DNA of 37,204 bases from a virus (IMGVR_UViG_3300024933_000034:1-37204); one strand, 5' to 3'; shown: positions 14,966-22,981, numbered from the stretch's first letter. Notes: generated by a model not told the origin, from the letters alone. Made by a program: numbers and translations.

Positions 14966-15574
14966 TCAGGCGGCGGTGGCGGCGCCCGTGGCAACGGCAG
15001 TGCCCGCCTTGCGGTACGCGTCGGGCGCCATGCCCATGGCGCTGCACACGGCCAGCTCTTCGGCGCTGAGCTGCTGGTCGCCGGTGGCCGTGGGCGCCTT
15101 ACCGCCCGTTTGGGTGCCTGCCAGGGCCGCGATGGGCTTGGCGGCGCCCAGGTAGGCCGTCAAGGCGGCCATGTCCTTCTTGCCCAGGTCGCGCGCCCAG
15201 GTCTCCAGCGCGGGCAGCAGGCGGCCATCGGCCAGAGCGGGCTGGATCAGCGCATCGACCTGCCCCGCCTGTTGGGTGGCCGTCAATGCGGCCACCTGCG
15301 TCTGCAGTTGCTGCACGGCTTCGATGGGCACGAACTTGGCCGGGTCCGGCGTGCCAGGCTGGGCTTGCGCCAAGCTGGCGCAGGCAGCAGTGGCTACCTC
15401 TGGGGTGGCGTCGGCTGGGAGCTTCAGCGCAGTGCAGACGGCCGTGGCCACGTTGGCGCGGGCCTGCAGAGGCTGCAGCGGGCCGAGGGCGCTGAGCGCG
15501 GCAATGGCAGCGGGCTCGGTGGTGGTTTCGGGCAGGCCAAGGGCGGCCAGCAAGGCTTTGAGCAAGGGGTTCAC
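14966..15574 (-). CDS. Internal in-frame scaffold protein (Z/Nu3-like)
   Basis: Within the protease gene, a GTG at 15574 (codon 199) is preceded by CAGGAG with 6-nt spacing and is in frame to the shared stop. The 202-residue product would be only the helical Ala/Gln-rich scaffold part, beginning MNPLLKALLAALG. Mu makes its scaffold Z and lambda makes Nu3 the same way. Evidence is start-site and domain boundary only. Confidence 0.55.
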   Translation of the reverse strand: MNPLLKALLAALGLPETTTEPAAIAALSALGPLQPLQARANVATAVCTALKLPADATPEVATAACASLAQAQPGTPDPAKFVPIEAVQQLQTQVAALTATQQAGQVDALIQPALADGRLLPALETWARDLGKKDMAALTAYLGAAKPIAALAGTQTGGKAPTATGDQQLSAEELAVCSAMGMAPDAYRKAGTAVATGAATAA

Positions 15575-16168
15575 GGAGGGCTCCTGTCGTGGAGTGGTGG
15601 AGGGAAGGAAAGCGGCGGTGGCGGCGGCTACCAGGGAGAGCGGCTCCATGCCGCTGATGCCGGGGTCGTTGGTGAGCGCACCCATGTGCACGGCGAGCAC
15701 CGTGCCGGTGATTTCGTCGTACTCGAAGACGGGCGAGAAGTAGAGGTATTCGCCCGCCTTGATGTAGTCACGGGCGCGGGCCGTCAGCTCGGCCACGGCG
15801 TACAGGCCTTGGCCTTCGACCCAGCGCAGATCACGAATCCAGCCCGCTGCGGGAGCTGGCTGGCCGTTCTGTTCTTTCTTGAGGGTCTGGTGCTCGTAGT
15901 CGATGACCGGGGGCTTGCCCCGGGTCTTGAATCGCTCGATGACGTGTTGTGCGCTGGCGGCGTCGATGCGCCAGGCGCCGGGCTTCAGCTCGCGGCCGTC
16001 GTTGGGTTTGAATGTGCCCGCCGGGGTGAGCTGCAGCATGACCGTACCGCCCGTTGTTTGTGCGGTCTTCGCGGGCACGCCGAACGTGCAGGCGGCGATG
16101 GCCAGGGCGGCGGCGCCAGCGCTGCAGACAGCGATGCGGGTGCTACGGGAGGCGGTGCGTTGAGACAT
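14966..16168 (-). CDS. Head maturation protease with fused scaffold (Mu gpI-like)
   Basis: This 400-residue protein corresponds to Mu gpI. Residues 40-175 hold the protease part, with PVIDYEHQTLKKE, AAGWIRDLRW and the KAGEYLYFSPVF segment seen in this family. Residues 200-400 are Ala/Leu/Gln-rich and helical, as expected of a scaffold released by cleavage. An in-frame GTG with its own ribosome site at codon 199 would make the scaffold alone. The ATG follows a GC-only hairpin (16169-16186), and a 25-bp element (16199-16223) lies just upstream, so the gene probably has its own promoter, like PI of Mu. Confidence 0.88.
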   Translation of the reverse strand: MSQRTASRSTRIAVCSAGAAALAIAACTFGVPAKTAQTTGGTVMLQLTPAGTFKPNDGRELKPGAWRIDAASAQHVIERFKTRGKPPVIDYEHQTLKKEQNGQPAPAAGWIRDLRWVEGQGLYAVAELTARARDYIKAGEYLYFSPVFEYDEITGTVLAVHMGALTNDPGISGMEPLSLVAAATAAFLPSTTPRQEPSVNPLLKALLAALGLPETTTEPAAIAALSALGPLQPLQARANVATAVCTALKLPADATPEVATAACASLAQAQPGTPDPAKFVPIEAVQQLQTQVAALTATQQAGQVDALIQPALADGRLLPALETWARDLGKKDMAALTAYLGAAKPIAALAGTQTGGKAPTATGDQQLSAEELAVCSAMGMAPDAYRKAGTAVATGAATAA

Positions 16169-16186
16169 GCCGCCATGGTCGGCGGC
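16169..16186 (-). promoter_or_regulatory. GC hairpin touching the protease start codon
   Basis: Arms GCCGCC (16169-16174) and GGCGGC (16181-16186) pair perfectly across a 6-nt loop and end immediately before the protease ATG at 16168. No clear Shine-Dalgarno is visible, so the hairpin may limit translation or place the ribosome. Confidence 0.45.
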
Positions 16187-16198
16187 AGCGGGTTGGAA

Positions 16199-16223
16199 GT
16201 ATTGGGAACCAGGACCCTATTTG
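16199..16223 (-). promoter_or_regulatory. Copy 1 of a 25-bp repeat: candidate late promoter before gene I
   Basis: On the minus strand it reads CAAATAG, then GGTCCTGGTTCCCAATAC. It equals 24776-24800 at 24 of 25 positions. It lies 31-55 nt upstream of the protease ATG and starts at the stop codon of the G-like gene. CAATAC could serve as a -10 box, with an activator binding the GGTCCTGGTT part. Mu has the late promoter PI in the same place. The function is inferred. Confidence 0.55.
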
Positions 16224-16774
16224 CTGCGCTCTACAACCCAGTTCAGAACAATGTCCCGGACCTCGCTGTCGTCCGCTGTGCTGATGCCCAGGAATGGGCG
16301 TGCCGGGATCTTCACGAAGTGGACCGGAACCGTCACCGTCTTTTCGGTCGCCTTCTTGTGCTTCTTACTGGCGAACAGCGTTCTTCCGGCGACGCTGCGG
16401 TAGCGCACGCTGGCCTGGCGCTCGGGCATGTCGATCTCACCGCCCAGTTGGTGGATGGCCGCGTACTTGGTGTTGCTGCCCACCTCGACCTCTGCATCGC
16501 CCGTCACCTGGTAGTGGATGCCGCTGCGCAGGTAGCCGCGCAGGGTCAGGATTTTGTCCTTGGCGTACTTTTTCCGCCTGGCGTAACGGGATTGCAATGG
16601 TTGCCACGCGGTGCCGTCCGGGGCGGTCTGGGTCTTGAAGCGCTTTTGGGTGCTGGCCTGCAGGTACTCGCCCAGGCGGGGCATGAGGTCCTGGGTGCCG
16701 GGCTCGCCCAGGCGGGCCAGCATGGCACGGGCCTGGGCGTCGCTGACGGTGGATTTGATGCGGATTCCGGCCAT
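16217..16774 (-). CDS. Virion morphogenesis protein (Mu gpG-like)
   Basis: This 185-residue protein belongs to the phage virion morphogenesis family (Mu G, P2 gpS type). The features are PRLGEYLQASTQKRFKTQTAPDG, the WQPLQ...R-K-K-Y region, GYLRSGIHYQ and KYAAIHQLGGEI, plus the late PARPFLGIS. The family is involved in tail completion and head-tail joining. It starts at 16774 behind TAGGAG. The 116-bp space before it contains an 8-bp-stem hairpin (16850-16875). Confidence 0.85.
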   Translation of the reverse strand: MAGIRIKSTVSDAQARAMLARLGEPGTQDLMPRLGEYLQASTQKRFKTQTAPDGTAWQPLQSRYARRKKYAKDKILTLRGYLRSGIHYQVTGDAEVEVGSNTKYAAIHQLGGEIDMPERQASVRYRSVAGRTLFASKKHKKATEKTVTVPVHFVKIPARPFLGISTADDSEVRDIVLNWVVERSK

Positions 16775-16849
16775 GGGGCAAAGCTCCTACAATTGGGCAT
16801 CCATCGGACGGGCAGCGGCTGCCACCGCCTCCAATCCCACGTCCGGGCG

Positions 16850-16875
16850 GGCCAGCGTGTGGCGGTGCGCTGGCC
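16850..16875 (-). other. Hairpin between F-like and G-like genes
   Basis: Perfect 8-bp arms GGCCAGCG (16850-16857) and CGCTGGCC (16868-16875) enclose a 10-nt loop. A short T-tract follows only on the plus strand, where no transcript is expected, so in the late mRNA it is a structure without terminator features. Confidence 0.4.
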
Positions 16876-16890
16876 TTTCTGTTGCCTGCG

Positions 16891-18162
16891 TCATTCCTCG
16901 CGCCGGTACAGGCGCACCCCAATGCGGGCGTGCTCCAGGTAGTCATCGGACGCGGGTGGGAATGCGGTAACCCCGCTCCAGCCGTCTGCACCCAGCTCGA
17001 ACACGGCCAGGCCTGGCGTGTTCCCCTCTTGCCCTTCGATCACATAGCGCGCCACGTAGCGGCGGCGGACCACGGCGCGGCCGAGGGCGTGCATCCATTC
17101 GACGCGCGTCCAGATCTCGTCAGGGTCGGCCAGGGCCTGTGCCAGCAGCGGCAGGTAGCGCTCGCGGTCGCGCTTGAGCACCTTCCAGCCGCCTTTGGCG
17201 TCCTGGAACAGCTCCTTGCCCACCACCAGGCGCTCGCCAATCACATCGCGCACGATGGCGGGCGCCTCCAGCGTGGCGCCGAACTCGGCCAGGAACTGGG
17301 AGACGTAGGACTCTGGCGCCTGGCCGCCGGGCAGGACGACGCTGGCAGGCAAGCTACGGGGCGGCGGCAATGGCTCTGCAGGGCGGCGGTTGGGCAGTCC
17401 GGGCCCGGTGGAGCTGCTGGGCAGGCCGTCCGGCCCGTGCGGCGTCTCGGGCGGGATGGCGCTGCGCAGCCTAGTGGCGCCGGGGGCGTATTCAAAGCCG
17501 GGGTCGATCCCCTCGGGCACCTGCACCTGGCGCGGGCCCAGGGCGCTGCGCTGGCCGATGGTGCGTTCCACCAGGTTGACGGCGGGTGCCTCGTCGGGCC
17601 CGGACTTGCCCAAGCGCTCTAGATCGCGGGGCCAGAGGCCGCGCACCTTGCATTGGCACCCCCAGCCGTTGGGCGGGAAGTGCGTCTGCCAAAACGGGTT
17701 GCCCTGTTCCAGCACCAGGCCATCCCAGCTCACGTGCAGGGGGCGCGGGTTCTCGACCCAATCCTGGTGCTCGTACTGCCAGTACGGCGCGGCCTGCAGT
17801 TGCTGCCAGCGCCCGGCCGCGTAGCTGGTGGCCAGGTTGGTGTCGTAGATGACGCGGCTGCGCCAGTTGCGCCCGCCGTTGTAGTCCCAGCCGTGGCGGG
17901 CGACGATGCTGTCGAAGTCCTTGCGGAAGTCTTCGAGGGTGCTGCCGCCCGCTATGGCCTTCTCCACAGCAGCGCGAAAGTCCGTAACGATGGCGTCGCG
18001 GTTGGCCCCGGCCACCACAAAAGCCCAGTCATGCTCGCGGGTGTAGAGGTCGGTCCAGCCATCGGTGGGGACGTTGAGCTTGCGCCGGAAAAAATCGGCC
18101 TGCTCGGCGAAGGGGAGCGATCCGTAGGCGGCGGTCGGCATGCGATGGGGGCCAGAGGGCAT
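16891..18162 (-). CDS. Mu F-like minor head protein fused to PBECR-type nuclease/toxin domain
   Basis: This 423-residue protein has two parts. Residues 15-230 are a Mu gpF-like minor head domain, including IYDTNLATSYAAGRW, NPFWQTHFPPNGWGCQCKV and LAPRQ-like end. A Pro-rich linker (235-280) leads to residues 285-423, whose IVRDVIGERLVVGKELFQ, KVLKRDRERYLPLLAQAL, DPDEIW and the final LYRREE match the PBECR2 (Barnase-EndoU-colicin-RelE-like) pattern of phage head proteins. Packaged in the head, it could be injected with DNA and act as an RNase effector. No Shine-Dalgarno precedes the ATG, only a TAAACGTTTA palindrome. ATG at codon 8 is an alternative. Confidence 0.82.
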   Translation of the reverse strand: MPSGPHRMPTAAYGSLPFAEQADFFRRKLNVPTDGWTDLYTREHDWAFVVAGANRDAIVTDFRAAVEKAIAGGSTLEDFRKDFDSIVARHGWDYNGGRNWRSRVIYDTNLATSYAAGRWQQLQAAPYWQYEHQDWVENPRPLHVSWDGLVLEQGNPFWQTHFPPNGWGCQCKVRGLWPRDLERLGKSGPDEAPAVNLVERTIGQRSALGPRQVQVPEGIDPGFEYAPGATRLRSAIPPETPHGPDGLPSSSTGPGLPNRRPAEPLPPPRSLPASVVLPGGQAPESYVSQFLAEFGATLEAPAIVRDVIGERLVVGKELFQDAKGGWKVLKRDRERYLPLLAQALADPDEIWTRVEWMHALGRAVVRRRYVARYVIEGQEGNTPGLAVFELGADGWSGVTAFPPASDDYLEHARIGVRLYRREE

Positions 18163-18163
18163 T

Positions 18164-18214
18164 TATAAACGTTTACAGGGCGGGAACGGGGGCGCGGATG
18201 TGCAACGGGGGCGC
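18164..18214 (-). promoter_or_regulatory. Palindrome and direct repeat before the F-like gene
   Basis: A perfect 10-bp palindrome, TAAACGTTTA (18166-18175), ends 3 nt before the F-like ATG. Two copies of AACGGGGGCGC (18185-18195 and 18204-18214, plus strand) lie behind it at 19-bp spacing. The site is AT-rich inside GC-rich surroundings. An operator or odd translation start is possible; nothing proves it. Confidence 0.35.
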
Positions 18215-18233
18215 AAAGGGGCCTGCGCGGCTT

Positions 18234-19856
18234 CTAGGCGCCCCCGCCGCTGGACGCCCCAGAGGCCTCCTGCATGACCTCGTAGCGGCCCGCCATTTCG
18301 GCGGTGCGTAGGGCCACCGCCATGGCGGCGGCGTACTGGTCGAGCGTCATGTCGGGCAGCAGCGCGTCCAGGCCGTCGCGGATCTCGGCCAACGACTGGG
18401 CGCGCATGACCAGCTCGCGCACCTGGTCAAGCCAAGCGCCCACAGCGGGAGCCAGGTTGGCGGCCAGTTGCGGCTGCATCTGCTGGGGAGGCGTGAAGCC
18501 CGGGGCGGCTGTACCGGTAAGCACGGGCGGCGTGGCGGTTGCGGCGGCGGTGCCCGTGGGGGCCGGTGCGGTAGCGCCTGCGGGCATCAGCACCGGTTCG
18601 TTGCCCTGGGCCACGGGGATACCCAGGCGCTCATGCACCCAGGCTACGGGAGGGCGCACGCCCATGTTCACCAGGGGGGGCAGCGCGGTGGAGAAGCTGC
18701 CGAGGTCCTCGCGCTCCTGGGCGTTCAGGCGGAACTGGGGCACGCGACGCAGACCGCCCGGTGCCAGGCCGTTGATTGAGGCCACGGCAAACACCAGATC
18801 GCGCGTGAGGGTGGTGTTGGCCTGGCGTATGTCGCCGTCGCGCAGGTCCTTGCGCACTTCGTTGTGGACATTGCCCAGGGCATTGGTGCTGCTCTTGCCG
18901 TCCGCGCCGCTGGTCAGGGTGCCGCCCAGGATGACTTTGGACTGGTTCTTCTCGCACCAGTCGATCATTGCCATGAAAGCGTCCGGGTCTCCCGTTGCCG
19001 CGTTCTCGAACTCGATCAACATGCCTTCCGGGATGATGCCCGCTGCGTTGTGCCCCACTGCCGCAAGCGCGCGCAGCAGCGTGGCCTTCTCTTTTTCGCT
19101 GGCACTGGCGGGGTATTTGCCGATGCGCACTGGAATGCCGTAGATCTCCAGGAACTCGGCCAGGTCGCCCACGCTGTAGTTCTTGAACAAGTAGGTCCAC
19201 ACAAGCTGGCGGAACAGCGCAGAGCGCTCCAGGTAGCCGCTCTTGGCTTTGTGCACATGCGTGATCCAGCCAAAGGGCGTGAGGGGGTCGCCCTGCACGG
19301 GCCCGGTCTCGGTGGCCGTGACGGTGTTGGTGCGCAGGCGCAGCTCTTGGCGGTAGCCCCGGTTGAGGGTGAACCAGGACTGAGGGCGGTGGGTGATGGT
19401 CTTGGGCACCCACAGGCCCTCCACGCGATGCCATTCCAGCTCCAGGCAGGCGTAGCCCTTGCCGATGGCATCGGTCAGGTCGAACACCATGTCCTCAAAG
19501 TCCGGGATCTCGGTGAGCAGCTCGCCGAGCTGCTCGGCGGCCTTCTTCTCGGCCGCGTCGGCACCCTCGGGCGGCACCACGTTCCAGTCGAGCACGCAGG
19601 CGCGGCGGCGCTTGCCCATCTCAGCGGCAATGTGGCCGTCTTTTTCCTCCATGTCCTCGAACAGCTCGAACTGGGCGACGAGGTCGCCGTTCTCGGCCGC
19701 ATCCAGAATCTTTGCCAGGCGCGAGGGCGTGAGGCCGCGCGTGGGGTGGCTCTGCAGCTCGCGCTGCAGGTGGGCCAGCCTGGCTGTCTGCGGTTCTGCC
19801 AAGTCGGGCATTTTGATGGGCTGGCCGTCCGGGCCGAGGATGAGGGAAGTTGCCAT
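18234..19856 (-). CDS. Portal protein (DUF935, Mu gp29-like)
   Basis: This 540-residue protein matches DUF935 portals of Mu-type phages. Diagnostic regions are EDMEEKDGHIAAEMGKRRRA (about 67-86), ECLELEW-like YACLELEWHRVEG, the WTYLFKNYSVGDLAEFLEIYG block, and the NALGNVHNEVRKD stretch. It forms the dodecameric DNA gate at one capsid vertex. A Pro/Thr/Ala-rich insert at about 425-465 precedes the C-terminal helical domain. Its start at 19856 lies 8 nt after the large terminase stop, the normal terminase-portal-F order. Confidence 0.92.
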   Translation of the reverse strand: MATSLILGPDGQPIKMPDLAEPQTARLAHLQRELQSHPTRGLTPSRLAKILDAAENGDLVAQFELFEDMEEKDGHIAAEMGKRRRACVLDWNVVPPEGADAAEKKAAEQLGELLTEIPDFEDMVFDLTDAIGKGYACLELEWHRVEGLWVPKTITHRPQSWFTLNRGYRQELRLRTNTVTATETGPVQGDPLTPFGWITHVHKAKSGYLERSALFRQLVWTYLFKNYSVGDLAEFLEIYGIPVRIGKYPASASEKEKATLLRALAAVGHNAAGIIPEGMLIEFENAATGDPDAFMAMIDWCEKNQSKVILGGTLTSGADGKSSTNALGNVHNEVRKDLRDGDIRQANTTLTRDLVFAVASINGLAPGGLRRVPQFRLNAQEREDLGSFSTALPPLVNMGVRPPVAWVHERLGIPVAQGNEPVLMPAGATAPAPTGTAAATATPPVLTGTAAPGFTPPQQMQPQLAANLAPAVGAWLDQVRELVMRAQSLAEIRDGLDALLPDMTLDQYAAAMAVALRTAEMAGRYEVMQEASGASSGGGA

Positions 19857-19864
19857 GGGGGTGC

Positions 19865-21535
19865 CTACCAGGTAGCGCGCGGCTCGACCAAGCGGAGGTA
19901 ATCCTCGGCCTCGTCGCTGTTGTCGGCCGCGCCGAGGTTGTCGAAGCCGCGCGGCAGCGCGGGCAATGGAATGAAGTCGATGGCGGCGCTCAGGTTGAGC
20001 GTCGCGAACCAGCCCAGGCAGAGCATCACCGCGCCGTCGCCGTGACGGAACAACTCAGGGTCCTTCACATCGGCGCGGCGAACTTTGCTGACCATGGCGA
20101 TGCCGTCCACCTCTTCAATGGCCCGCAAGTCCTGGGCGAGGCTCGGGTCGGCGGGAATGTCGATCATCCCGTCTGCAAAACCTTGCACCAGCTTGGGCAT
20201 CCAGGTGCCGTACCAGGCTCGGTTGAGCTTGACCTGGTGCACATGGCCATGGCCGAACTTGTCGGCTGTTTCTTCTGCCAGCGCTTCGCCCGAGCCAGTG
20301 GCGTCCATGGCGCCGCCGCAGCGGCGTGGAAGGCGCTCAATGGCGTACCAGGTGATTTGCCGCTGCTGGGCATAGGGCACCTTGTGCATTTCCACCGACA
20401 GTGGAAGGCGCCGCCGCATGCCTGCTGCAAGGGCAATGGCGCCCCAGCTCGAAAAGTCCCGGTGGCGGGCGTAGTCATGAGAAAACACGTGGCGCTCGCC
20501 CTTGTCCAGCAGCGCCAGCTCGGGCGCCAAGTAGCGCTCGATCCAGTCGGATGCCCAGGCGGCGCGGTCCTCTGGGCTCTTGCGCACAAAGTCGTCATCC
20601 AACGCGAGGCGCAGGATTCGCTCCGGCGGCAGCGTCATGGCCTGCTCGATCCAAACACCGGGCAGACAGACGCCGCTGCCGTCGCGCGGGATGGCGTCCA
20701 GCTCTTCGCGCATGGCGGCCTTGCGCACGCCGTAGCCGTTGCGAATCTTGCTGTACCAGGCTTGCTTGCCTTCGAGTGTGGGCGGGGTGCCCTTCATGAA
20801 ACAGACGCGCTCGTACAGGCCGTTGGCTACGGCGTCGTCAAAGGTGACTGTGACCACGCGTGCATCGGCGCCGTAGCGGCCCGCCTCGATGTCGCGGCAG
20901 AACTGGGCGAAGGGGTTGTTCTTGCCGTTGTGCGAGCTGATGACGGTGATCTGGCCGCCCCAGATCAGCAGCGCGGTGGCGGCGTCGAGCACGCCTTGCA
21001 CGTCGGGGTGGAACGCGGCCTCGTCGATGACGACGTGGCCCTGCAGGCCCCGGATGTTGGCGGGGCGGCTGGAGAGCGCGCACACCTGGAAGCCCGAAGC
21101 AAAGCGGATGCGGTAGGCGGTGATGTGGCGGGTCTTACCGTTGTCGTCCTGGTCTTCAAACAGGAACTCCTCGACCCCGGAAATGCCCTGGCCCTGGGCC
21201 TGGGCGATCACGCGGGCGAACTTGGCGCAGTAGCCGATGGCTTCAAGGCCCTTTTCCTTGGTGTCGCCGATGTAGTAGACGTTGTCGCCCCCGGCGCTCT
21301 TGCGGGCGGCGGCCACCAGCGTCTTGTTGAGCATGGTGCCGAAGGTGATGCCGGTGCGGCGGCCTTTGGGCACGGCAATGATGGCCGCCTGGATGGAAGC
21401 CACCTCGCGTTGGTGCTTCATCAGCACCCCCTCGTCCAGGGGGTTAAAGCCCTCCGGAATGGATCGCACGCTGGGCGGGAGATCGTCCCATTCCAGCGTG
21501 CGCAGGGTGGTGGCCAGCGGCTTGATGGCGTTCAT
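19865..21535 (-). CDS. Large terminase subunit (Mu gp28-like)
   Basis: This 556-residue protein is the packaging motor. I chose the ATG at 21535, overlapping the previous stop in ATGA, over a longer reading. It has a P-loop-like VPKGRRTGIT near residues 55-64 and Walker B VVIDEA at 168-173. A coupling SSHNGK segment follows. The C-terminal nuclease half contains the acidic GAMDATGSGEA. Packaging of transposed copies in Mu-type phages is headful and starts near the left end. It is followed by the portal gene. Confidence 0.9.
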   Translation of the reverse strand: MNAIKPLATTLRTLEWDDLPPSVRSIPEGFNPLDEGVLMKHQREVASIQAAIIAVPKGRRTGITFGTMLNKTLVAAARKSAGGDNVYYIGDTKEKGLEAIGYCAKFARVIAQAQGQGISGVEEFLFEDQDDNGKTRHITAYRIRFASGFQVCALSSRPANIRGLQGHVVIDEAAFHPDVQGVLDAATALLIWGGQITVISSHNGKNNPFAQFCRDIEAGRYGADARVVTVTFDDAVANGLYERVCFMKGTPPTLEGKQAWYSKIRNGYGVRKAAMREELDAIPRDGSGVCLPGVWIEQAMTLPPERILRLALDDDFVRKSPEDRAAWASDWIERYLAPELALLDKGERHVFSHDYARHRDFSSWGAIALAAGMRRRLPLSVEMHKVPYAQQRQITWYAIERLPRRCGGAMDATGSGEALAEETADKFGHGHVHQVKLNRAWYGTWMPKLVQGFADGMIDIPADPSLAQDLRAIEEVDGIAMVSKVRRADVKDPELFRHGDGAVMLCLGWFATLNLSAAIDFIPLPALPRGFDNLGAADNSDEAEDYLRLVEPRATW

Positions 21536-21726
21536 TGGAGCGACCTCCACAGGAGCACCAAGCCCAGTACCGGGCCGCTGAAGACACAAGCGACCGCCAG
21601 GGCCAGCCAAAAGGACTGCACCAGCACATTGCGCCACTCTCTACGCCGCCAAGGGCCACGGACATGCCTGCCGCGCTCCAGCAGGATGAACAGCACAGCG
21701 GCCAACACTTGGAAGAAAGCGTTCAT
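21532..21726 (-). CDS. Small two-helix membrane protein between terminase genes
   Basis: This 64-residue protein has two likely membrane segments, about 3-17 (FFQVLAAVLFILL) and 38-60 (FWLALAVACVFSGPVLGLVLLW). An Arg-rich loop lies between them (GRHVRGPWRRREWR). It overlaps the small-terminase stop and the large-terminase start by 4 nt each, so it is translationally coupled and probably real. The role is unknown; it could be a holin-like or exclusion peptide. Confidence 0.6.
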   Translation of the reverse strand: MNAFFQVLAAVLFILLERGRHVRGPWRRREWRNVLVQSFWLALAVACVFSGPVLGLVLLWRSLQ

Positions 21727-22316
21727 GATCCGACGCCCAGGAACTTGCGGCGCCAGAAGTCCACCTGAGCTTCATCCATGCCCTGGGCCTTAGCGACCTC
21801 CTGCAGATTGGCCTCCTGCTCGGCCAGCATCTTCTTGCGGGTGGCTTCCTCGACCTTGGCCTGGAACTCCTTGAGGTTGATGCTGGAGCGGGTGAGCGTG
21901 GCGATGTTCTTGGCAGCCTTGCTGAGCAGTGCCACGCGCTCGCCAGGGTCGGTCTTCTCGCCGTCCTCGCCCACTTCGTCGGCTTCCTGCAGGGCCAGGA
22001 TGGCTTCGAACAGTTCGGTCTGCACCATGGCGGTGAGGGCCTCGCTGCGAGCGTCTTTGTCGTCGCCCGCGTGGGCCTGGATCATCTTTGCGGCTTCGGT
22101 GCTGGCGCGGATGGCTGATAGGCGGCGCTCCAGCTTCTGGCCGTAGCGGCCCACGGCCGAGCGGCTGGGCAAGCTGCCCGCTGTCGCGGCGGCTGGGTAG
22201 CGCGCCTGCAGGTCGGCGATCAGCTCGTCCAGCGTCTGGCTGCCCGAGGCGAGCATGGCCTGGATGTATGCCTTGATCTCCGGGTCGAGCCGGTCGATGC
22301 TGCTTTTGCGACCCAT
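21723..22316 (-). CDS. Small terminase subunit (DUF3486, Mu gp27-like)
   Basis: This 197-residue protein matches DUF3486: MGRKSSIDRLDPEI at the start, then the TLDELIADLQARYP and SRSAVGRYGQKLE helix-turn-helix region. A long Glu/Lys-rich helical half follows (residues 80-180), ending with VDFWRRKFLG. It would recognise phage DNA for packaging and work with the large subunit, two genes downstream. It follows the gp26-like gene with a 3-nt gap. Confidence 0.87.
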   Translation of the reverse strand: MGRKSSIDRLDPEIKAYIQAMLASGSQTLDELIADLQARYPAAATAGSLPSRSAVGRYGQKLERRLSAIRASTEAAKMIQAHAGDDKDARSEALTAMVQTELFEAILALQEADEVGEDGEKTDPGERVALLSKAAKNIATLTRSSINLKEFQAKVEEATRKKMLAEQEANLQEVAKAQGMDEAQVDFWRRKFLGVGS

Positions 22317-22319
22317 GGG

Positions 22320-22634
22320 TTACCAGTACTTCGCGGGCCGGGCAATGCCCGGCTCGCAGGGGATGGTGTATTCGGCCAGGTCCACGCCAATGCGCGTCAG
22401 GTCGGCAAACCAGCGCCCCGTGGGCTGCTTGTCCAGCTTCACCAGCTCGCGGTCGTGGAGGTAGTCCAGCTCGCGGCGCAACTCCAGTGGCGTGGCGTCG
22501 GGGTACTCGGACTGGGCCACGCTGAGGATTGGCCCTTCAAACGCGCCGATGGGGCGGGCGTTGTTGAGCGTGAGGATGATCAGCCAGCGCAGGTTCTCGC
22601 GGCGGATGCGGGCGGTGTCGATGGCGGTGCTCAT
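22320..22634 (-). CDS. Mu gp26-like winged-helix protein
   Basis: This 104-residue protein has a predicted winged-helix arrangement: RWLIILTLNNARPIGAFEG, then EYPDATPLELRRELDYLHDRELVKL, then RWFADLTRIGVDLAEYT. That pattern is found in Mu-like phages between the gp25 and small-terminase genes and is often labelled ArsR-like. Starting at 22634, it overlaps the preceding gene in ATGA. A packaging or regulatory role is possible. Function is not known. Confidence 0.7.
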   Translation of the reverse strand: MSTAIDTARIRRENLRWLIILTLNNARPIGAFEGPILSVAQSEYPDATPLELRRELDYLHDRELVKLDKQPTGRWFADLTRIGVDLAEYTIPCEPGIARPAKYW

Positions 22635-22981
22635 TGGCTCCCTCGGTCTTTCATGGATGCGCGCAATTGCGCGTTGCTGACCATGGCTGCCAGGCCGTCG
22701 AGCTTGGCTTCCACGATGGATTGGCCGCGCACGTAGTCCTCGCGGCGCACGTAGTGCAGCGGCAGATCGGCCTGGAAGCGCAGGAACTCGCGCTCAAGGT
22801 TGCTGATGCCCTGGGCCTCGGCTTCGCGGGCCTTCTGCAGCACGTCGAAGCGTTCGTTGATGCGAGCTTCGAACTGCGCAGCAATGAGCCGACCTGCGCC
22901 AAAGATGATTGCGGCGAAGCCCGACAACAGGGCGCCGCCGAAGCCCACCAGTTGCCAAAAGTCGATCTGCAAAGGGTTCAC
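22631..22981 (-). CDS. Mu gp25-like (DUF2730) membrane protein
   Basis: I start this gene at a GTG (22981), which overlaps the TraR-like stop (GTGA) and follows GAGAGGAAA. The 116-residue product has a membrane helix at about 7-32 (WQLVGFGGALLSGFAAIIFGAG). A coiled-coil then runs through LQKAREAEAQGISNLEREF, with HYVRREDYVRG near 85. DUF2730 proteins lie in the lysis-terminase region of Mu-like phages. Its function is unclear and it might help lysis. Confidence 0.72.
   Translation of the reverse strand: MNPLQIDFWQLVGFGGALLSGFAAIIFGAGRLIAAQFEARINERFDVLQKAREAEAQGISNLEREFLRFQADLPLHYVRREDYVRGQSIVEAKLDGLAAMVSNAQLRASMKDRGSQ

Noticed and set aside
16096-16168. Lipobox-like AAC at the protease N-terminus
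   Set aside because: The hydrophobic stretch followed by Cys matches the usual N-terminal strand of I-type proteases, and the protein acts in the cytoplasm. I do not call it a lipoprotein.
14921-16942. A 673-codon plus-strand frame opposite the head genes
   Set aside because: Gly/Arg-rich shadow of the protease, scaffold and G-like genes, which have clear homology patterns on the other strand.
19850-21793. A 647-codon plus-strand frame opposite the terminase
   Set aside because: Shadow of the well-recognised large terminase; composition is unstructured.
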